This document shows, one piece after another, positions 1-6,255 of a stretch of 6,255 bases of DNA (position 1 is the stretch's first letter; each line of letters opens with the position of its first letter). The DNA is from Thermohalobaculum sp964576075 (GTDB lineage: Bacteria; Pseudomonadota; Alphaproteobacteria; Rhodobacterales; Rhodobacteraceae), in NCBI GenBank assembly GCA_964576075.1, contig CAZNTX010000137.1, positions 1-6,255 on the forward strand, given 5' to 3'. The position numbers were made by a program, and so were the translations under genes. The notes under the pieces are model-generated. The model searched no databases, was not told where the DNA came from, and saw only the letters and a list, made by a program, of their open reading frames with translations.

Positions 1-3000
1 TCATCGCGCGGAAGGCGGCGCCCTCCTTGTGCATGTCGATGAAGATCTCGCCGAGGCGGCCGTCCTGATACTCGCCGGTGCGGAGATAGACCTTGTGCCC
101 GCCGACGATGGCCTTCTGCGTGTAGCCGCGGCGCCGGTCGGGGAGCTTCGCGCGGGTGCCGCGCTCGCCGCGGTGGATCTCCTTGACGACGATCTTCTCC
201 ACCACCTTGGCGGCCAGCGCCTCGGCGCGTTCGGGGGCGGAGGCCTCCTCGAGATCGGCCTCCTCGCCGAGCACCTGCGCCGCGAGCGGCTGGGACAGCT
301 TGGAGCCGTCGCGATAGAGCGCGTTGGCCTTCACGCCCTTCGCCCAGGAGCGCAGGTAAGCCGCCTTGCAGTCCTCGATGCTCGCGGCGTTCGGCATGTT
401 GACCGTCTTGGAGATCGCCCCCGAGATGAAGGGCTGGGCGGCGGCCATCATGTCGATATGCGCCTCGACCGAGAGGCAGCGCCGCCCCGTGCGCCCGCAG
501 GGGGAGGCGCAGTCGAACACCGGCAGATGGGCGGGGTCGAGCCCCGGCGCGCCCTCGAGGGTCATAGTGCCGCAGACATGGGTGTTGGCCGCCTCGATCT
601 CCTCCGGGGTGAAGCCGAGATGGGAGAGCAGATCGAAGGCCGGGTCCGAGAGCCGGTCCTCCGGGATGCCGAGCACGTCGCGGCAGAACTCCGTGCCGAG
701 GGTCCACTGGTTGAACACGAAGCGGATGTCGAAGGCGCCCGGCAGCGCGGCCTCGAGCTTGGCGATCTCCGCCTCGCCGAAGCCGAGGGCGCGGAGCTGG
801 TCGAGGTCGATCCCCGGCGCGCCGGCGAGGGTGCCGTGGCCGACCGCATGGTCGATGATCCGCGCGCGCGCCTCGGCCCCGTAGCCGAGCCGCTCGAGCG
901 CCGCCGGCACCGCGCGGTTGATGATCTTGAAATACCCCCCGCCGGCGAGCTTCTTGAACTTCACGAGCGCGAAGTCGGGCTCGATGCCGGTGGTGTCGCA
1001 GTCCATCACGAGGCCGATGGTGCCGGTCGGCGCGATCACGCTCGCCTGCGCATTGCGGAAGCCGTGCTTCTCGCCGAGGGCGAGGGCGCGGTCCCAGGCG
1101 GCGCGGGCGCGGGCGACGAGCCCGGCATCGGGGCAGTTCGCCGCGTCGAGCGCCACGGGCGGCGTGCGCAGCCCCTCGTAGCCGCCGGTGTCGTAGGCGG
1201 CGCGGCGATGGTTGCGGATCACGCGGAGCATGTGGTCGCGGTTCTTCTCGTAGCCCGGGAAGGGGCCGAGCTCGCCCGCGATCTCGGCCGAGGCGGCATA
1301 GGACGCCCCCGTCAGGATGGCCGTCAGCGCGCCGCAGAGCGCCCGGCCCTCGGCGCTGTCGTAGCCGTGGCCGAGGCTCATGAGGAGCCCCCCGATATTC
1401 GCGTAGCCGAGCCCGAGGGTGCGGAAGCGATAGCTCCGCTCGGCGATCTCCGGCGAGGGGAACTGCGCCATCATCACCGAGACCTCGAGGGTCAGCGTCC
1501 AGAGCCGCACGGCGTGCTCGTAGGCGTCGGCGTCGAACCCGCGCGCGCCCAGGAAGGCGAGGAGGTTGAGGGAGGCCAGGTTGCAGGCCGTGTCGTCGAG
1601 GAACATGTATTCCGAGCAGGGGTTCGAGGCCCGGATCTCCCCGTCCTCGGGGCAGGTGTGCCAGTCGTTGATGGTGTCGTGGAACTGGATGCCGGGATCG
1701 GCGCAGGCCCAGGCGGCATGACCGATTTTGTCCCACAGATCGCGCGCGCGCAGGGTCTTCGCCACCTTGCCGTCGGTGCGGCGCAGGAGCGCCCAGTCCC
1801 GATCCTCGGCGACGGCCTCGAGGAAGGCGTCGGTCACCCGCACGGAATTGTTGGAGTTCTGCCCGGAGACGGTGAGATAAGCCTCCGAATCCCAGTCGGT
1901 GTCGAAGACGGGGAAGTCCTCGACGGCGGCCTCCGCGCCCTGCTCGGCATAGGCGAGCGCGCGGCGGACGTAGTTCTCCGGGATCGCCGAGCGGCGCGCG
2001 GCGCGCATGGCGCGGGCGAGGGCGCGGTTGGCCTTGGGGTCGGTCGCGTCCTCGGCGCGCCCGTCCCAGCCGCGGATGGCCGCGACGATCTCGGCGAGGC
2101 GCTCCTTGTGCATCTTCGAGCCGGCGACGAGGGCCGCTACCTTCTGCTCCTCGCGCACCTTCCAGCCGACGAAGTCCTCGATATCCGGGTGATCCATGTC
2201 GCAGATCACCATCTTGGCCGCGCGCCGGGTGGTCCCGCCGGACTTGATCGCCCCGGCCGCCCGGTCGCCGATCTTCAGGAAGGACATGAGCCCCGAGGAC
2301 CGCCCCCCGCCCGCGAGCGGCTCGCCCTCGGCGCGGAGCGAGGAGAAGTTGGTCCCGGTGCCGGAGCCGTATTTGAAGAGCCGCGCCTCCCGGGTCCAGA
2401 GATCCATGATCCCGCCCTCGTTCACGAGATCGTCGCGGACGCCCTGGATGAAGCAGGCATGGGGCTGGGGGTGTTCGTAGGCGGAGGTGGCGCGGACCAG
2501 CGCGCCGGTCTGGTGGTCGCAGTAGTAGTGGCCCTGGGAAGGGCCGTCGATGCCATAGGCCCAGTGCAGCCCCGTGTTGAACCATTGCGGGCTGTTCGGG
2601 GCCGCCATCTGCCGGGCGAGCATCGCCACCGTCTCGTCGTAATAGACGCGGGCGTCGGCCTCGCTGGAGAAGTAGCCGCCCTTCCAGCCCCAATAGGCCC
2701 AGGCGCCGGCAAGGCGGTGGAACACCTGGAAGGCGCTCGTCTCGCCGCCCTGCCGCTCGCCCTCGGGGAGCTTCGCGAGCCGCGCCTCGTCGGCGACCGA
2801 GCGCCAGAGGAACTCCGGCACCCCCGCCTCCGGCACGGGCTTCAGCGCCGCGGGCACGCCGGCCTTGCGGAAATATTTCTGCGCGAGCACGTCCGCCGCG
2901 ACCTGGCTCCAGGTCTCCGGCACCTCGATCCCCTCGAGCCGGAAGACGACCGTGCCGTCCGGATTGCGGATCTCGGAGGTCGTCCTGCGGGTGGGAATCT

Positions 3001-3049
3001 GCGCCGCGACCGGGCGGCCTGCGGTGGTGAACCTGCGCTCGAACTTCAT
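1..3049 (-). CDS. nrdJ: Adenosylcobalamin-dependent (class II) ribonucleoside-diphosphate reductase NrdJ, 3' end cut by window edge
   Basis: NrdJ reduces ribonucleotides to deoxyribonucleotides in the cytoplasm, using a coenzyme-B12-generated thiyl radical. 1016 residues are visible, uninterrupted from the ATG at 3049 to the left edge. As I recall, alphaproteobacterial homologues run to about 1200 residues, so some 200 C-terminal residues, including the usual cysteine-rich tail, lie outside. Visible signatures: an N-terminus starting MKFERRF, typical of the family; HPQPHACFIQ with redox Cys199; GSGTGTN at 228-234; NPCSEY with the presumed radical Cys478 flanked by Asn476 and Glu480; ACNLASLNL with partner redox Cys489; PTGTIG at 674-679; and the class II hallmark LYRDGSKLSQPL at 911-922. 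No intein, frameshift or missing catalytic residue is seen. Three cysteines at 847, 851 and 858 are noted without an assigned role. Third codon positions are nearly all G/C. The ATG is preceded by a purine-rich Shine-Dalgarno. Class II identity is very secure; strict substrate preference cannot be read here. Confidence 0.97.
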   Translation of the reverse strand, partial: MKFERRFTTAGRPVAAQIPTRRTTSEIRNPDGTVVFRLEGIEVPETWSQVAADVLAQKYFRKAGVPAALKPVPEAGVPEFLWRSVADEARLAKLPEGERQGGETSAFQVFHRLAGAWAYWGWKGGYFSSEADARVYYDETVAMLARQMAAPNSPQWFNTGLHWAYGIDGPSQGHYYCDHQTGALVRATSAYEHPQPHACFIQGVRDDLVNEGGIMDLWTREARLFKYGSGTGTNFSSLRAEGEPLAGGGRSSGLMSFLKIGDRAAGAIKSGGTTRRAAKMVICDMDHPDIEDFVGWKVREEQKVAALVAGSKMHKERLAEIVAAIRGWDGRAEDATDPKANRALARAMRAARRSAIPENYVRRALAYAEQGAEAAVEDFPVFDTDWDSEAYLTVSGQNSNNSVRVTDAFLEAVAEDRDWALLRRTDGKVAKTLRARDLWDKIGHAAWACADPGIQFHDTINDWHTCPEDGEIRASNPCSEYMFLDDTACNLASLNLLAFLGARGFDADAYEHAVRLWTLTLEVSVMMAQFPSPEIAERSYRFRTLGLGYANIGGLLMSLGHGYDSAEGRALCGALTAILTGASYAASAEIAGELGPFPGYEKNRDHMLRVIRNHRRAAYDTGGYEGLRTPPVALDAANCPDAGLVARARAAWDRALALGEKHGFRNAQASVIAPTGTIGLVMDCDTTGIEPDFALVKFKKLAGGGYFKIINRAVPAALERLGYGAEARARIIDHAVGHGTLAGAPGIDLDQLRALGFGEAEIAKLEAALPGAFDIRFVFNQWTLGTEFCRDVLGIPEDRLSDPAFDLLSHLGFTPEEIEAANTHVCGTMTLEGAPGLDPAHLPVFDCASPCGRTGRRCLSVEAHIDMMAAAQPFISGAISKTVNMPNAASIEDCKAAYLRSWAKGVKANALYRDGSKLSQPLAAQVLGEEADLEEASAPERAEALAAKVVEKIVVKEIHRGERGTRAKLPDRRRGYTQKAIVGGHKVYLRTGEYQDGRLGEIFIDMHKEGAAFRAM

Positions 3050-3055
3050 CTCGGT

Positions 3056-3064
3056 CCCTCTCTC
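3056..3064 (-). promoter_or_regulatory. Ribosome binding site of nrdJ
   Basis: Read on the minus strand, this is GAGAGAGGG, six bases before the ATG at 3049. It is a good purine-rich Shine-Dalgarno at normal spacing and supports the chosen start, which also matches the family N-terminus (MKxERRF). A second AGGAG-like run lies about 40 bases upstream of the ATG but has no start codon at a useful distance. Confidence 0.7.
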
Positions 3065-3112
3065 GCGCCGCCGGCCGCGGCGTCTCTCCTGCTGTCCCCG
3101 GGGCCAGGGGCG

Positions 3113-3132
3113 GGCCGCTAGATCCTGCGGCC
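3113..3132 (-). other. Small stem-loop in the nrdJ leader
   Basis: GGCCGC at 3113-3118 pairs perfectly with GCGGCC at 3127-3132 across an 8-base loop. It would lie in the 5' leader of nrdJ and ends one base before the strongest NrdR-like box. It could be incidental in such GC-rich DNA, or it could shape the leader RNA. There is no sign of a cobalamin riboswitch B12 box around it. Confidence 0.3.
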
Positions 3133-3133
3133 G

Positions 3134-3149
3134 ACGCTATATCTGGTGT
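3134..3149 (-). promoter_or_regulatory. NrdR box 1 (strong), nrdJ operator
   Basis: On the minus strand the site reads ACACCAGATATAGCGT. Against the known NrdR consensus acaCwAtATaTwGtgt it matches 13 of 16 positions, including C4, A6, A8, T9, T11 and G13. NrdR is the zinc-finger/ATP-cone repressor of ribonucleotide reductase operons, and its boxes typically lie as tandem pairs in nrd promoters. The location, 85 bases upstream of the nrdJ start, fits that role. The nrdR gene itself is not in the window. Confidence 0.7.
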
Positions 3150-3164
3150 CCCCGTCTCTTCCGA

Positions 3165-3180
3165 ACTCCAGATTATGCGC
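3165..3180 (-). promoter_or_regulatory. NrdR box 2 (weaker), phased with box 1
   Basis: The minus strand reads GCGCATAATCTGGAGT, matching 9 of 16 NrdR consensus positions, including C4, A8, T9, T11 and G13. It starts exactly 31 bases from box 1, about three helical turns, which is the classical spacing of tandem NrdR boxes. It also overlaps a CATAAT hexamer that may be the nrdJ -10 element, so binding here would block RNA polymerase. The spacing is better evidence than the sequence match. Confidence 0.5.
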
Positions 3181-3197
3181 GCACCCGCCCCGGTCAA
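3172..3197 (-). promoter_or_regulatory. Candidate nrdJ promoter
   Basis: On the minus strand, TTGACC (3192-3197) resembles a -35 element and CATAAT (3172-3177) matches 5 of 6 bases of TATAAT. The 14-base spacer is shorter than the preferred 16-18. Shifting the -10 to TAATCT (3170-3175) gives a 16-base spacer but a poorer hexamer. This would yield a leader of roughly 110-120 bases. The short AT-bearing patch stands out in very GC-rich DNA, and box 2 overlaps the -10. Confidence 0.4.
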
Positions 3198-3216
3198 TCG
3201 AAAAGAACCCCTCCAA

Positions 3217-3232
3217 GCTCTATATTTGGGGG
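3217..3232 (-). promoter_or_regulatory. Possible third NrdR-like box
   Basis: The plus strand reads GCTCTATATTTGGGGG, matching the near-palindromic NrdR consensus at 10 of 16 positions, with the CTATAT core intact. It starts 52 bases from box 2 and 83 from box 1, close to five and eight helical turns, so all three lie on one face. It sits upstream of the putative -35. On sequence alone it would be marginal; the phasing is why it is listed. Confidence 0.3.
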
Positions 3233-3311
3233 TTGACGGAAAGCGGCACACCAATCCTTGAGAAACGAACGGGGAACACATCGAGCCGAACCGCCAATGG
3301 CCGCCCATATG

Positions 3312-3352
3312 GCTCGACGGACGGCCCGCTTGCGCGGCCCGCCCTGTCGAGC
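3312..3352. repeat. Inverted repeat (7-bp stem) beside the large hairpin
   Basis: GCTCGAC at 3312-3318 is the exact reverse complement of GTCGAGC at 3346-3352, with 27 GC-rich bases between. It ends four bases before the 32-bp hairpin and may be part of the same structured element. A 7-bp match alone is weak evidence in DNA of this composition. Confidence 0.35.
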
Positions 3353-3356
3353 GGTG

Positions 3357-3423
3357 GCCCACCCCCACCCCCGCCGCCTCCCTGCGCCCGAGGCGCAGGG
3401 AGGCGGCGGGGGTGGGGGTGGGC
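3357..3423. repeat. Perfect 32-bp inverted repeat with 3-nt loop
   Basis: Bases 3357-3388 are the exact reverse complement of 3392-3423, separated only by CGA. The left arm is strongly C-rich (CCCACCCCCACCCCC) and the right arm G-rich, so the element is a strand-asymmetric hairpin rather than a generic GC palindrome. No T-tract follows on either strand, and the element is about 1.5 kb from the secA stop, so it does not look like a normal intrinsic terminator. The right arm also has four G-runs that could form a quadruplex. A REP-like repeat unit, an RNA processing site or an assembly fold-back are possible explanations. Confidence 0.9.
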
Positions 3424-3479
3424 GTCGGTCGGAAGCCGGGCTGCGCCCGTCAGGGCGCGGCACGGCGCGCGAAACCGAC
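3424..3479. repeat. Nested stem-loops directly after the large hairpin
   Basis: GTCGGT (3424-3429) pairs with ACCGAC (3474-3479) and encloses a hairpin in which CTGCGCCC (3441-3448) pairs with GGGCGCGG (3453-3460) across a GTCA loop, with one T-G wobble on the plus-strand transcript. The outer stem begins immediately after the 32-bp inverted repeat ends. Together with the 3312-3352 stem this makes a compact cluster of about 170 bases that could fold as an RNA. Chance pairing is a real alternative. Confidence 0.4.
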
Positions 3480-4810
3480 ACCGCCGCCGCCGGCACGCCC
3501 GTCCTCGACTGACACGCGATCCGGTCCTACCGACACTTCCGCGATCCGAACGGAGTCGGAAGGCCGCGACCCGCGACCCGCCCCGGCCACAGAGCCGGAC
3601 CGGCATCGCGGCGCTCCGCCCAAGCGCGCATGGCCTGCCCGAGCCGTTGGAGCGGCAGTCCGAGTCGCATCTGACTGGCCGAATGCCAGGGGAACACCCC
3701 AGCCTCCGAACCAGACGCCGGGACAATGGCGGCCGCGGCGAGGCCGCCGGAGAAGGGGTGCCCCGCGGAGCGGCCGGTTGCGTCAGACGGCGGCGAGCGC
3801 GGCCGGGACGCACAGGAGGCGCAGGCAGGGGGGCACGATCGCTCGGGCCGGGGTGGCAGGGTCGGTCCCGCGGTGTCTGTCCGAGTCGGCCGGCAGTCGG
3901 CCATCCGGCCGCGGCGGGAGCGCGCCGGAGGAAGCCGGGACTGCCGTCGAACGGGCGGGATGGCAGAGGCCGCCTACCCCCGGTTGGCCGGCGGGGTGAG
4001 CGGTTGGAGGGGAGCCGGGCGCGGACGATGCGGGGATGGGCGTCTGGCTGGCTGGCGGCCATGGGTCCGACGCTCTGGCGTCCGCCGCGCCGTGCGGGCT
4101 CGACCGCCGAGGGCGCGATGCCCTCGATGGCGGTGCGCGGCGATCTCGGCGGTTTGCGCCGGTGCAGGAGCGGACCCGCCGCCCAGCGCGCCTTCGCGGG
4201 CAGCTCCGCGCCGTCACGCCTCCCGAGCTCGGCCGCGCCGGCCGGGAGCGGAGCCGCGCGCCTCTCAAGACGACGCGCCATCCGGGCAGGAGCGCGGCAG
4301 TGGCCGGCGGCGCCCTCAGCCGCCCGAGGCCTGGGAGGGGGGACGGTGCCGGCGGCAGAGATCCGCGCCTCGACGGGCGCTGTCGGGCGTGTCGGGACCT
4401 GCCGATGCGCCGGCCTCCGCGGCCGGCCGCGTCCGGGGCGGCGGCCCAGCCCCCGAGCTGGTGGTCTGCCAGGGCGTCTCTCGCGCCGTGCCGCCCCGCG
4501 CTCCCTCCGCACGCGAAGGCCGGACGGGCACCCGCCGAAGCCGAACGGCTCTCGCCTGCGCGCGCCCCTCCCCCGGGGCGTGCTCCGTGCCCGAGGGCCC
4601 GTCCGCCCGATCCGAAACGCCGCTCGCCGGGCGCCTCCGCCAGCCTGGGGTTGCCGGCGCGCGGAATGGCCGGGGGCGCGGTCGGAGGGCGGCGAGGGCT
4701 CGCCGGAGGAGGGGATCCCGCGGCGTGTGACGGAGCGGCGAAGGGGCATCCGACGCCGCCACCGTCGGGGGGTGTCAAGGGCGGCGATCCCTCCCGGGAG
4801 CCGGCCCGAG

Positions 4811-4828
4811 CCGCGGGCGGCCCCGCGG
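4811..4828. repeat. Short GC hairpin, 7-bp stem, 4-nt loop
   Basis: CCGCGGG (4811-4817) pairs with CCCGCGG (4822-4828) across CGGC. It lies about 100 bases downstream of the secA stop in transcription direction. No U-tract follows, so a terminator role is only a possibility. Confidence 0.3.
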
Positions 4829-4885
4829 GGGCAGCGTGGGGTGCGCCGATGAGCAGGAGCGGCCGCCGCCGGTTTCGCGGGGCCG

Positions 4886-4917
4886 GCCCGCCCGGCCGAT
4901 GGCCCCTGCGGGCGGGC
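4886..4917 (-). terminator. Possible secA terminator hairpin
   Basis: GCCCGCCCG and CGGGCGGGC form a perfect 9-bp all-GC stem with a 14-base loop, starting 12 bases after the secA stop codon on the minus strand. The position is right for transcription termination, and the nrdJ control region far downstream implies that transcription ends between the genes. There is no run of U residues after the stem, which weakens the case for a classical intrinsic terminator; Rho-dependent ending is equally possible. Confidence 0.35.
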
Positions 4918-4929
4918 GGGGCGTCCGGG

Positions 4930-6255
4930 TCAGGCGACGCGACCGTGGCAGTGCTTGTATTTCTTGCCGGAGCCGCAGGGGCAGGCCTCGTTGCGGCCGA
5001 CCTTGCCCCAGGTCTCTGGGCGGGCGGCGTCGCGCGCCTCGGCCGCGCCCGCCTCGCCCGCGACCGCGAGGGCGGCCTCGCCGGCGGGCGCCGCGGCGCC
5101 GGTCTCGCCCGCGAGCCCCGCGGCGGCGCGGGCGGCGGCGGCCTCGGCCTGGGCCTTCATCCGCTCCTGATATTCCTCGATCATCCGCTGGCGCTCGGCC
5201 TGCTCCTCCGGCGTGAGCGGGCGGATCATGCCGAGCTCGCGGGTGACGTCGCGCCGCAGCCCGGCGAGCAGCGCCTGGAAGAGATCGAAGGCCTCGCGCT
5301 TGTATTCGTTGAGCGGGTCCTTCTGGGCATAGCCGCGGAAGCCGATCACGGCGCGCAGATGGTCGAGCATGATCAGATGCTCGCGCCAGCGCTTGTCGAG
5401 GATCTGCAGGACGAGGCTCTTCTCGACCTGGCGCATGGTGCCCTCGCCCGCCTGCGCGTCGATCGCCTCTTCCTTCTCGGCGGCGGCGCGGTCGGCGGCC
5501 TCGGTGATGCGCTCGAGGATCGCCTCGTCGTCGACGCCCTCCTCCTCGGCCCAATCGCGGATCGGCAGCTCGAGCCCGGTGACCTCGGCGATCTCGCGCT
5601 CGAGCGCCTCGGTCTCCCACTGCTCGTGATAGGCGCGCTTCGGAATGTGGCTCGCGACGAGCTCCTCGATCGCCTCGTGGCGCATGTCGCGGACCGTCTC
5701 CGAGAGATCGTCCGCCTCCATGATCTCCTTGCGCTGGCCGAAGATCGCCTTCCTCTGGTCGTTCATCACGTCGTCGAACTTGAGGAGGTTCTTGCGCATG
5801 TCGAAGTTGCGCGCCTCGACCTTGCCCTGGGCCTTCTCGATCGCCTTGTTGACCCAAGGGTGGACGATGGCCTCGCCCTCCTCGAGGCCGAGGCGCTGGA
5901 GCATCCAGTCGATCCGCTCGGAGCCGAAGATCCGCATCAGATCGTCCTGGAGCGAGAGGTAGAAGGTGGAGCGGCCCGGGTCGCCCTGGCGGCCGGAGCG
6001 GCCGCGGAGCTGGTTGTCGATGCGCCGGCTCTCGTGGCGCTCGGTGCCGATGACCCAGAGCCCGCCGGCCTCGAGGGCGCACTTCTTCGCCTCGGCATGG
6101 GAGGCCTCGATGCGGGCGCGCACCTCGCTCGGATCGGCCTCGGGGCTGGCGGCGAGCTCGGCCTGCACGGCCATCTCGACATTGCCGCCGAGCTGGATGT
6201 CGGTGCCGCGGCCGGCCATGTTGGTGGCGATGGTGACCGCGCCCGGCACGCCCGC
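4930..6255 (-). CDS. secA: Preprotein translocase ATPase SecA, C-terminal half; 5' end cut by window edge
   Basis: SecA is the cytoplasmic motor that uses ATP to push unfolded precursor proteins through SecYEG at the inner membrane. 441 residues plus the TGA at 4930-4932 are visible; the family is about 900 long, so the N-terminal half (first nucleotide-binding fold and preprotein-crosslinking domain) lies outside. The frame is open to the right edge, and the GTG at 6249 is an internal Val, not a start. Visible order, numbered from the edge: IATNMAGRGTD (9-19) and GTERHESRRIDNQLRG (70-85) with the RSGRQGDPG arginine motif, belonging to the second nucleotide-binding fold; helical scaffold LKFDDVMNDQR (158-168); LDKRWREHLIMLDHLR (286-301) and FRGYAQKDPLNEYKREAF (306-323); an Ala/Glu-rich flexible linker (about 347-412); and a SEC-C zinc motif CPCGSGKKYKHCH (Cys425, Cys427, Cys436, His437) that binds SecB and ribosomes in known SecAs. 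All key residues seen are intact. Confidence 0.97.
   Translation of the reverse strand, partial: AGVPGAVTIATNMAGRGTDIQLGGNVEMAVQAELAASPEADPSEVRARIEASHAEAKKCALEAGGLWVIGTERHESRRIDNQLRGRSGRQGDPGRSTFYLSLQDDLMRIFGSERIDWMLQRLGLEEGEAIVHPWVNKAIEKAQGKVEARNFDMRKNLLKFDDVMNDQRKAIFGQRKEIMEADDLSETVRDMRHEAIEELVASHIPKRAYHEQWETEALEREIAEVTGLELPIRDWAEEEGVDDEAILERITEAADRAAAEKEEAIDAQAGEGTMRQVEKSLVLQILDKRWREHLIMLDHLRAVIGFRGYAQKDPLNEYKREAFDLFQALLAGLRRDVTRELGMIRPLTPEEQAERQRMIEEYQERMKAQAEAAAARAAAGLAGETGAAAPAGEAALAVAGEAGAAEARDAARPETWGKVGRNEACPCGSGKKYKHCHGRVA

Larger units (their letters stand above)
3241..4929. other. Gene-free, extremely GC-rich intergenic stretch between secA and nrdJ
   Basis: I recognise no gene, RNA or mobile element here. 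Open frames of several hundred codons exist on both strands (for example plus 3146-4852 and minus 3220-4749). They encode Arg/Pro/Gly/Ala-rich sequence without domains, and A/T bases in sampled lines are spread over all three codon positions, whereas secA and nrdJ are almost entirely G/C at position three. Sampled 60-base lines have 75-83% GC, apparently above the flanking genes. The stretch is full of short inverted repeats, such as 3728-3734 with 3742-3748, 3441-3460 and 4811-4828, and contains one outstanding perfect hairpin at 3357-3423. It could be degraded sequence, a repeat remnant, or a locus for an unrecognised structured RNA. Confidence 0.7.

Noticed and set aside
29..3121. An open frame of 1030 codons on the plus strand across the whole nrdJ region.
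   Set aside because: It is the antisense shadow of nrdJ. High third-position GC in nrdJ removes stop codons from the opposite strand, the product has no recognisable domain, and the minus-strand frame encodes an intact class II reductase with all signatures.
3050..3240. A cobalamin riboswitch upstream of the B12-dependent nrdJ.
   Set aside because: No B12-box-like sequence or long conserved multi-stem leader is visible. The putative leader is only about 110-120 bases and carries NrdR-like sites instead.
3233..3260. A TTGACG hexamer on the plus strand at 3233-3238, possibly a divergent promoter reading into the gap.
   Set aside because: No -10-like hexamer lies 16-18 bases downstream, and no credible plus-strand gene follows.
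3527..3904. A 125-codon minus-strand frame with a more protein-like patch (around QMRLGLPLQRLG) that briefly looked like a gene remnant.
   Set aside because: Its third positions are only about 70% G/C, unlike the near-total bias of secA and nrdJ. It has no good ribosome binding site that I can see and no family resemblance I recognise. A translated search could reopen it.
3146..4852. Long open frames on both strands of the gap (568 codons plus, 509 codons minus at 3220-4749, and overlapping ones at 3726-4730 and 3783-4778).
   Set aside because: They overlap each other on opposite strands, are Arg/Pro/Gly/Ala-rich without motifs, and show no third-position G/C bias. The mirrored Pro-rich and Gly/Arg-rich segments come from the 32-bp inverted repeat. 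Stop-codon scarcity explains them.
3241..4929. tRNA, rRNA, CRISPR arrays, insertion sequences, toxin-antitoxin or defence genes in the gap.
   Set aside because: I found no T-loop-like motif, regular spaced repeats, transposase signature or paired small genes.
6247..6249. A GTG at 6249 as the start of a 439-residue SecA-like protein.
   Set aside because: The frame continues to the window edge (Ala-Gly before it), and the residue falls inside the second nucleotide-binding fold. It is an internal valine of a full-length secA cut by the window.

Overview
The window is very GC-rich (roughly 70-80% by eye). It carries the ends of two large, well-conserved housekeeping genes, both on the minus strand and both cut by a window edge: the first ~1016 residues of a class II (adenosylcobalamin-dependent) ribonucleotide reductase, nrdJ (1..3049), and the last 441 residues of the preprotein-translocase ATPase secA (4930..6255). 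The NrdJ sequence resembles alphaproteobacterial NrdJ closely. The SecA tail, with its SEC-C zinc motif and Ala-rich linker, and the almost exclusive G/C at third codon positions also fit a high-GC alphaproteobacterium. Rhodobacterales is my best guess, by inference from remembered family sequences rather than a search.

Layout on the plus-strand scale: 1-3049 nrdJ (minus); 3050-3240 the nrdJ leader and control region, with a Shine-Dalgarno, a plausible promoter, and one strong plus two weaker NrdR-box-like operators lying on the same helical face; 3241-4929 a gene-free stretch of about 1.7 kb; 4930-6255 secA (minus). nrdJ lies downstream of secA on the same strand. The 1.9 kb between them, a possible terminator just after secA and nrdJ's own control region indicate separate transcription units.

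The gene-free stretch is the only unusual part. It appears more GC-rich than the genes around it, which reverses the usual pattern. It contains a perfect 32-bp inverted repeat with a 3-nt loop (3357-3423) flanked by further stems, and has long open frames on both strands. Those frames lack third-position bias and recognisable motifs, so I treat them as a by-product of stop-codon scarcity. I see no tRNA, rRNA, CRISPR array, insertion sequence or defence system.

The two genes do not work together functionally. NrdJ makes deoxyribonucleotides in the cytoplasm without oxygen-dependent radical generation, and SecA drives protein export at the inner membrane. The best lead for follow-up is the NrdR operator cluster. 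The hairpin-bearing GC island is second.
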